Assembly (NCBI GenBank): GCA_016297805.1
Contig: JAEDFX010000038.1
Span: 1 to 19,584, forward strand
Direction: 5' to 3'
Origin: Treponema sp.
GTDB lineage: Bacteria > Spirochaetota > Spirochaetia > Treponematales > Treponemataceae
DNA length: 19,584 nucleotides
The translations under genes and the position numbers were made by a program. Under the pieces are notes generated by a model. It did not search any database. It saw nothing but the letters and a program-made list of their open reading frames with translations, and was not told the DNA's origin. Below, piece by piece: positions 15,087 to 19,584 of this stretch. The number at the start of each line of letters is the position of its first letter. Position 1 is the stretch's first letter.

Positions 15087-16217
15087 ATGGCTCTTGAATG
15101 TGGTATTGTTGGATTACCAAATGTTGGTAAATCTACTATTTTTTCGGCTTTGACTGCGGCTCCTGCTGCGGCAGAGAACTTTCCATTCTGTACAATCGAC
15201 CCTAACATTGGTATTGTTGATTTACCAGATGAACGCTTAGACTTTTTAGCTAGCAAACATAATCCTAAAAAGAAGACACCAGCTGCAGTTAAATTTGTTG
15301 ATATTGCAGGTTTGATTAAAGGTGCTTCCCAGGGTGAAGGTCTTGGAAACAAGTTCCTTGCAAACATCCGTGAATGTTCAGTAATTGCACACGTTGTTCG
15401 TTGTTTTGACAATCCTGATATTATGCACGTTCGTGATAATGCAAATGAAGCAGCTCCAATTGACCCAGAAAGTGATATTCTTACTATTAACTGGGAACTT
15501 TGCCAGGCAGACTTGGATACAATTGCAAAACGCGAAGAAAAAAATATTAAACAGGTTCGTGCTCTTGGTAAAGAAGCAGAAAAACAACTTGCTCCTTTTA
15601 ACTCGGCAGTTGCAAAAATCAAACCTTTGTTGATTGATGGAAAATGTGCCCGTACAGCAGACCTTACAGATGATGAAAAGAATGCAATCTACGATATGTT
15701 CCTTCTTTCTATGAAACCAACATTGTACGTTGCAAACGTTGATGAAGATACAATCGCTGAAGGCACTAACAAGTACGTAGAAATCGTAAAGAAATATGCT
15801 GATGAAGAAAAATCTGAAGTTGTAGTTATCTGCGGTAAGTTTGAAGCTGACTTGGCTGAAATTACAGAAGAAGCAGAGCGCAAAGATTTTATGGATGCTG
15901 TCGGATTAACAGAAAGTGGACTTGCTGTTCTTGCCCGCAAAGCTTACCACTTAATGGGACTCCGCACATTCTTTACAGGTGGTTCAGACGAATGTCGTGC
16001 ATGGACTATCCACGCTGGTGATAAAGCTCCTCGCGCTGCAGGTGTAATCCACACAGACTTTGAAAAAGGATTCATCAAGGCTGAAGCATACACAATCGAC
16101 GATCTTCGCCAGTACGGTGATGAAGCAGCTATCAAAGCTGCCGGTAAATACCGTCAGGAAGGAAAAGAATATGTAGTTCAGGACGGCGACGTATTGTTCT
16201 TTAAATTCAACAACTAA
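15087..16217 (+). CDS. ychF: redox-regulated ATPase/GTPase YchF (OLA1 family)
   Basis: YchF is an Obg-related P-loop NTPase that prefers ATP and associates with ribosomes. The 376 residues show G1 GLPNVGKST (9-17), DIAGLIKGAS (72-81), GLGNKFL, and NVDE (217-220) in place of the usual NKxD, the change linked to ATP preference in the family. The C-terminal TGS domain runs through WTIHAGDKAPRAAGVIHTDF to VVQDGDVLFF. AAGGAT sits at a suitable distance before the ATG. It lies 30 bp after the TSCPD gene and 9 bp before the permease gene, an arrangement consistent with one transcript. Confidence 0.97.
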   Translation: MALECGIVGLPNVGKSTIFSALTAAPAAAENFPFCTIDPNIGIVDLPDERLDFLASKHNPKKKTPAAVKFVDIAGLIKGASQGEGLGNKFLANIRECSVIAHVVRCFDNPDIMHVRDNANEAAPIDPESDILTINWELCQADLDTIAKREEKNIKQVRALGKEAEKQLAPFNSAVAKIKPLLIDGKCARTADLTDDEKNAIYDMFLLSMKPTLYVANVDEDTIAEGTNKYVEIVKKYADEEKSEVVVICGKFEADLAEITEEAERKDFMDAVGLTESGLAVLARKAYHLMGLRTFFTGGSDECRAWTIHAGDKAPRAAGVIHTDFEKGFIKAEAYTIDDLRQYGDEAAIKAAGKYRQEGKEYVVQDGDVLFFKFNN

Positions 16218-16226
16218 GGAAGAATT

Positions 16227-17549
16227 ATGTTAAATATCAAATGGGTTGTTTTGGCAATCGCTATTGTTATGTATTTGTTAGTCATCCTCTTTCAGGAAAA
16301 GAAAGTCTGGATGACTACAGCAGCCGCACTCATCACAGTAGTGCTTGGTTTTATTTTTGCAGGCAATGTGTTTGTTCCGACAGCAAATGCCGGCAGTTTG
16401 TTCTATCATATCTTCTTTGAGCTCATCAACTGGAACATTCTGATGATTTATGTTGGAAGTATGACTATTGCAGCGCTTTTCATTTACTCAAATGTTCCTG
16501 CCCGCATTGCCGACTGGCTTGTTGAACATTCCCGCAGCACTGGTGTAGCCGTTGTCTTGATTCTTGCAATGACTGGCATTATTTCTATTTTCGTAGAAAA
16601 CGTTGCCACAGTTCTTGTAATGGCACCAATTGCACTGGCTCTTTCTAAAAAACTGGATTTGAATCCAGTCCCATTTATGGTAGGGCTTGCTGTTATGTCT
16701 AATCTTGAAGGAACTGCTACTTTGGTAGGAGACCCTCCAAGCATGATTTTTGCCAGCTATGCTGGTTACAACTTTAATGACTTCTTCTTCTATCAGGGAA
16801 AAATGTCTATCTTCTTTATTATTCAGGCTGGAATGATTGCCGGATGTATTTTCTTCTATTGTATTTTTGGCCGTGTAAAAGATAAAGCACAGATTGAAAA
16901 AGAGCCTGTTATTTCATATTTTCCATTGTGGCTTTTACTTGGAATGATTTTCGGCTTAGCTGGAATTTCTTTCATCAGTACAGAACTGGGTTACGGTTCA
17001 GGTTGCTTTGTACTTGGCTTAGGAATTATTGGCCTTCTTTGGTATAAGTTCAGTCAGAAAAAATCTAGAAAAGAAATCTGGGAACTGGTTCATGACTTGG
17101 ACTGGGAAACAATTGCATTTCTTTTAGGAATCTTTATTGTAGTTGGTGCAATCAGTGAAACTGGTCTTCTGGATGATTTTGCACTCTGGCTTGCTAAGGT
17201 TACAGGCGGAAGCAAGTTTATGGGCTTCATTTTGATTCTTGCATTCTCAGTATTAATTTCCGGCTTCGTTGATAATGTTCCATATATTATTGTAATGCTT
17301 CCAGTTGCAGGTTCTCTTGCCATGAATATGTGTATTCAGAAAGAACTTTTAATGTTTGCTCTCTTAGTCGGAAGTTGTCTTGGTGGAAACCTTACACCAT
17401 TTGGAGCTTCTGCAAACGTAGTTGCCATGGGTATTCTTAAAAAAGAGGACCACCCTATCAACTTTGCAGGCTTCCTTAAAATTGGAGCACCTTTCACAAT
17501 CATCACTACAGCAGCCGCAGCAATTCTTTTGTGGTGCGTTTGGGCGTAA
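16227..17549 (+). CDS. SLC13/ArsB-NhaD type ion permease
   Basis: A 440-residue inner-membrane protein with about 11-12 hydrophobic segments, belonging to the ion-transporter superfamily that includes NhaD, ArsB and SLC13 anion carriers. The two inverted repeats show paired motifs: FVENVATVLVMAPIAL (122-137) with EGTATLVGDPPSM (161-173), and FVDNVPYIIVMLP (347-359) with GGNLTPFGASANVVAMG (386-402). The polar N/D/T/S residues in these broken helices form the ion site in relatives. The substrate cannot be decided from sequence; Na+/H+ exchange, arsenite or dicarboxylate/sulfate transport are all possible. A good Shine-Dalgarno sequence precedes the ATG, 9 bp after ychF. Confidence 0.85.
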   Translation: MLNIKWVVLAIAIVMYLLVILFQEKKVWMTTAAALITVVLGFIFAGNVFVPTANAGSLFYHIFFELINWNILMIYVGSMTIAALFIYSNVPARIADWLVEHSRSTGVAVVLILAMTGIISIFVENVATVLVMAPIALALSKKLDLNPVPFMVGLAVMSNLEGTATLVGDPPSMIFASYAGYNFNDFFFYQGKMSIFFIIQAGMIAGCIFFYCIFGRVKDKAQIEKEPVISYFPLWLLLGMIFGLAGISFISTELGYGSGCFVLGLGIIGLLWYKFSQKKSRKEIWELVHDLDWETIAFLLGIFIVVGAISETGLLDDFALWLAKVTGGSKFMGFILILAFSVLISGFVDNVPYIIVMLPVAGSLAMNMCIQKELLMFALLVGSCLGGNLTPFGASANVVAMGILKKEDHPINFAGFLKIGAPFTIITTAAAAILLWCVWA

Positions 17550-17564
17550 TTTTTTTCTAAACAT

Positions 17565-17605
17565 TTTTCACCACCTTCCGAATATATAGTAAGAGGTGGT
17601 GAAAA
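17565..17605. promoter_or_regulatory. inverted repeat over the RBS of the small unknown gene
   Basis: TTTTCACCACCT (17565-17576) and AGGTGGTGAAAA (17594-17605) are perfect 12-bp inverted repeats with 17 nt between. The right arm covers the ribosome binding region and the A of the ATG. The interval holds a TATATAG sequence, so the dyad is either an mRNA hairpin hiding the start or an operator around a -10 box. Confidence 0.7.
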
Positions 17606-17982
17606 TGACTTCATCAATTGGATATGTAAATGCTTTTTCTTACTCAAGCAGTGCAATGTCTAGTGGCGTTGCAGGCAAACTTTATGTGCCTGTAAACAAA
17701 TCAGCATTGATGTATTCCCACTTCGACCATGTTACTGGAGTTGCAGCAAGTTCTAACCAGAGTGGTGTTTCAATCAGCAAAATCAGAATACTTAACTCCT
17801 TAATTGAACGGCTTTCTGCTATCAAGAACGAGCCAAAGGATTCAATTCAGGATATTTCTGATGACCAGGCTGATGTTTTAATAGAAGCATACCAGAAACA
17901 GATTCAGCAGGCCGCAGCTACTCCTTACATTCTGAATGGTGCCCAGCCAATGGCAGGGGCATTGTTCCAAATTGATGCATAA
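17605..17982 (+). CDS. small protein of unknown function
   Basis: I do not recognise this 125-residue protein. The start is taken as ATG 17605, with AGAGG about 8 bases upstream; two in-frame GTG codons at 17596 and 17599 are less likely. The N-terminal third is rich in Ser, Ala and Gly (SYSSSAMSSGVAGKL). The middle, about 55-110, is predicted to be helical and amphipathic (ISKIRILNSLIERLSAIKNEP, then DDQADVLIEAYQKQIQQAAATP). There is no signal peptide, membrane segment or cysteine. Codon use resembles its neighbours, which supports a real gene. It stands alone between the ion permease and purF-like genes, with an inverted repeat over its start and a large hairpin after its stop, so it is probably a separate transcript. 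Confidence 0.7.
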   Translation: MTSSIGYVNAFSYSSSAMSSGVAGKLYVPVNKSALMYSHFDHVTGVAASSNQSGVSISKIRILNSLIERLSAIKNEPKDSIQDISDDQADVLIEAYQKQIQQAAATPYILNGAQPMAGALFQIDA

Positions 17983-18020
17983 CAGAAATTACTATAAATC
18001 GGGCTATTCGCAACGAATTT

Positions 18021-18074
18021 GGAACAGAGAAGTGGCGTATCAAATGATACGCCCATGACTGACTTCTCTGTTCC
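18021..18074. repeat. nested hairpin containing a 40-bp repeat relative
   Basis: Outer stem 18021-18033 / 18062-18074 (13 bp, perfect) encloses an inner stem GGCGTATCA (18034-18042) / TGATACGCC (18045-18053). An unpaired CATGACTG lies between. Bases 18046-18078 align without gaps to the 40-bp unit of 2431-2470 at 24 of 33 positions. It may end transcription of the small unknown gene, although there is no adjacent U run. Confidence 0.7.
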
Positions 18075-18103
18075 ACTCAAGTTATATCAAAAAAAATCAC
18101 CAC

Positions 18104-18132
18104 TTCCAAATCCCCCACAAAATCACTATAAT
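18104..18132 (+). promoter_or_regulatory. purF-like gene promoter
   Basis: TATAAT at 18127-18132 with a weak TTCCAA at 18104-18109, 17 bp apart. It gives a leader of about 30 nt containing a good AGGAG site. No purine riboswitch core is recognisable. Confidence 0.45.
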
Positions 18133-18168
18133 TAACGTCTATTTCCATTTCATATATAGGAGAAAAAA

Positions 18169-19584
18169 ATGGGTGGTATATTTGGTGTTGCCTCTAAGAA
18201 CGATTGTTCTTTAGATTTATTTTTCGGAGTTGATTATCATTCACACTTAGGAACTAGACGCGGTGGTCTTGCAGTCTATAGTGACGACGGAAAGTTTGCC
18301 CGCTCAATCCACAATATACAGAATTCTCCATTCCGTACAAAATTTGAAAATGACATGGATGACTTGCACGGGAAATTAGGAATTGGCTGTATTTCTGATT
18401 ACGAACCTCAGCCTTTGCTTGTTCATTCACATCTTGGTGATTATGCAATTACTACAGTTGGAATTGCTACAAACAAAGATGAACTTGTAGAAGAAATCCT
18501 TGGCAACGGATACACACACTTCCTTGAAATGAGTGGTGGAGAAATCAATCAGACAGAATTGGTTGTTGCACTTATCAATCATAAAGATTCTATTTTAGAA
18601 GGTATAAAATTCGTTCAGGAAAAAATTAAGGGTTCAATGTCACTTTTAGTTTTGACTTCTGAAGGAATCTATTGTGCCCGCGATAAGTTTGGTCGTACAC
18701 CAATTCAGATTGGACATAAAGAAGGTGCTTATTGTGCATCCTTCGAAAACTTTGCATATGTTAATCTTGGTTACACAGATTACTACGAATTAGGACCTTC
18801 TGAAATCGTATTTATGACTTCTGATGGTATCAAAACTTTACAGGAACGCACAAAGAAAATGAAGATTTGTACTTTCTTGTGGATTTACTACGGTTACCCA
18901 ACAGCAAGCTACGAAGGTGTAAACGTCGAAGCAATGCGTTACAACTGTGGACGTTACCTTGCTCGTCGTGATAAAGATACTGTTCACCCAGATGCAGTTG
19001 CAGGTGTTCCAGATTCAGGAACTGCTCACGCTGTAGGTTACGCAAATGAATCAGGTATTCCATTTACCCGCCCATTCATTAAATACACACCAACATGGCC
19101 TCGTTCTTTTATGCCAACTAATCAGGAACAGAGAAATCTTATTGCCCACATGAAGCTTATTCCTGTTCAGCAGTTGATTAAAGGTAAAAAGATTCTTTTG
19201 ATTGATGACTCAATTGTTCGTGGTACACAGTTACGTGAAACAACAGACTTCCTTTACCAGAGTGGAGCTGAAGAAGTACATATTCGTCCAGCTTGTCCAC
19301 CATTAGTATTCGGATGTAAATATTTGAACTTCAGCCGTTCTAAATCAGAAATGGATTTGATTACAAGACGTGTAATTAAACAGTTCGAAGGCGACAATGT
19401 AAGCATGGAAACTTTGCAGAAATACTGTAATCCAGATTCGCCAGAATACGCAAAAATGGTGGAAGAAATCAGAAAACAGTTGCACTTTACTACATTACGC
19501 TTCCATCGTCTGGACGACATGCTAGACAGCACTGGTCTCCCACACGACTGCCTGTGCACTTACTGTTGGAATGGGCTAGAATAG
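18169..19584 (+). CDS. PurF-like amidophosphoribosyltransferase lacking the Cys nucleophile
   Basis: A 471-residue relative of PurF, the first enzyme of purine synthesis. The phosphoribosyltransferase half looks intact: AGVPDSGTAHAVGYANESGI and the PRPP loop LLIDDSIVRGTQ at about 343-354. Cysteines matching the [4Fe-4S] ligands of Bacillus-type PurF are present (C234, C383, and the C-terminal C463/C466 in CTYC). The glutaminase half is altered: it begins MGGIFGV instead of MCGIFGV, so the catalytic Cys is a Gly. HLGTRRGG replaces HRGQESAG, and the RYST region is lost. It therefore cannot use glutamine in the normal way; ammonia use or another role is inferred. From memory, similar Gly-start paralogues occur in other gut bacteria. 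A strong AGGAG precedes the ATG, and the gene ends at the window edge with its stop. Confidence 0.85.
   Translation: MGGIFGVASKNDCSLDLFFGVDYHSHLGTRRGGLAVYSDDGKFARSIHNIQNSPFRTKFENDMDDLHGKLGIGCISDYEPQPLLVHSHLGDYAITTVGIATNKDELVEEILGNGYTHFLEMSGGEINQTELVVALINHKDSILEGIKFVQEKIKGSMSLLVLTSEGIYCARDKFGRTPIQIGHKEGAYCASFENFAYVNLGYTDYYELGPSEIVFMTSDGIKTLQERTKKMKICTFLWIYYGYPTASYEGVNVEAMRYNCGRYLARRDKDTVHPDAVAGVPDSGTAHAVGYANESGIPFTRPFIKYTPTWPRSFMPTNQEQRNLIAHMKLIPVQQLIKGKKILLIDDSIVRGTQLRETTDFLYQSGAEEVHIRPACPPLVFGCKYLNFSRSKSEMDLITRRVIKQFEGDNVSMETLQKYCNPDSPEYAKMVEEIRKQLHFTTLRFHRLDDMLDSTGLPHDCLCTYCWNGLE

Noticed and set aside
18075..18168. Purine riboswitch upstream of the purF-like gene
   Set aside because: The conserved guanine/adenine riboswitch core could not be recognised, and the leader after the predicted start is only about 30 nt.

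Overview
The window is AT-rich bacterial DNA, and the proteins look most like a host-associated spirochaete, probably a gut or rumen Treponema. That assignment rests on remembered resemblance of the proteins, because there is no rRNA in the window. Nearly all of it is covered by intact genes. No tRNA, rRNA, CRISPR array or transposase was found.

Layout. (1) 63-556: a compact unit bounded by inverted arrays of ACACAGAT, carrying one small GxxExxY (PD-(D/E)XK-fold) gene, lying 16 bp beyond the purM stop codon. (2) 573-2299, minus strand: purE then purM, separated by a GC-rich hairpin block. (3) 2381-2570: a 40-bp tandem repeat in the divergent region between purE and a COG2509-type flavoprotein (2626-4230, plus). 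(4) 4256-4373: four consecutive hairpins, then a six-helix membrane protein with a LuxR-type DNA-binding tail (4412-5176). (5) 5442-12406, minus strand: a run glgX, glgP, amino-acid binding protein, permease, ATPase, joining glycogen breakdown to an amino-acid ABC transporter. (6) 12461-17549, plus strand: era, a tandem HD/HD-GYP protein, a TSCPD protein, ychF and an SLC13/ArsB-NhaD-type permease. (7) 17605-17982: a small unknown gene with its start region inside an inverted repeat. (8) 18169-19584: a PurF-like phosphoribosyltransferase.

The most unusual points are these. The ABC transporter binding protein has its two lobes in reversed order, so it reads as a natural circular permutation of the SBP_bac_3 fold with both sets of ligand residues kept. 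The GxxExxY unit has near-perfect terminal inverted repeats and looks like a non-autonomous mobile element. The 40-bp tandem repeat has diverged solo copies within two distant intergenic hairpins. Several genes without a Shine-Dalgarno sequence have a -10 box 6-11 bp before their ATG, suggesting leaderless mRNAs. The PurF-like protein lacks the Cys nucleophile of its glutaminase domain but keeps the PRPP loop and the iron-sulphur cysteines.

Functionally the window combines purine synthesis (PurE, PurM, PurF-like), glycogen mobilisation (GlgX, GlgP), amino-acid uptake, ribosome-associated GTPases (Era, YchF) and probable c-di-GMP turnover (HD-GYP). Several starts were moved from the longest reading frame to better-supported codons: purE 2299, permease 6834, ATPase 6164 (GTG), binding protein 7784, small unknown gene 17605.
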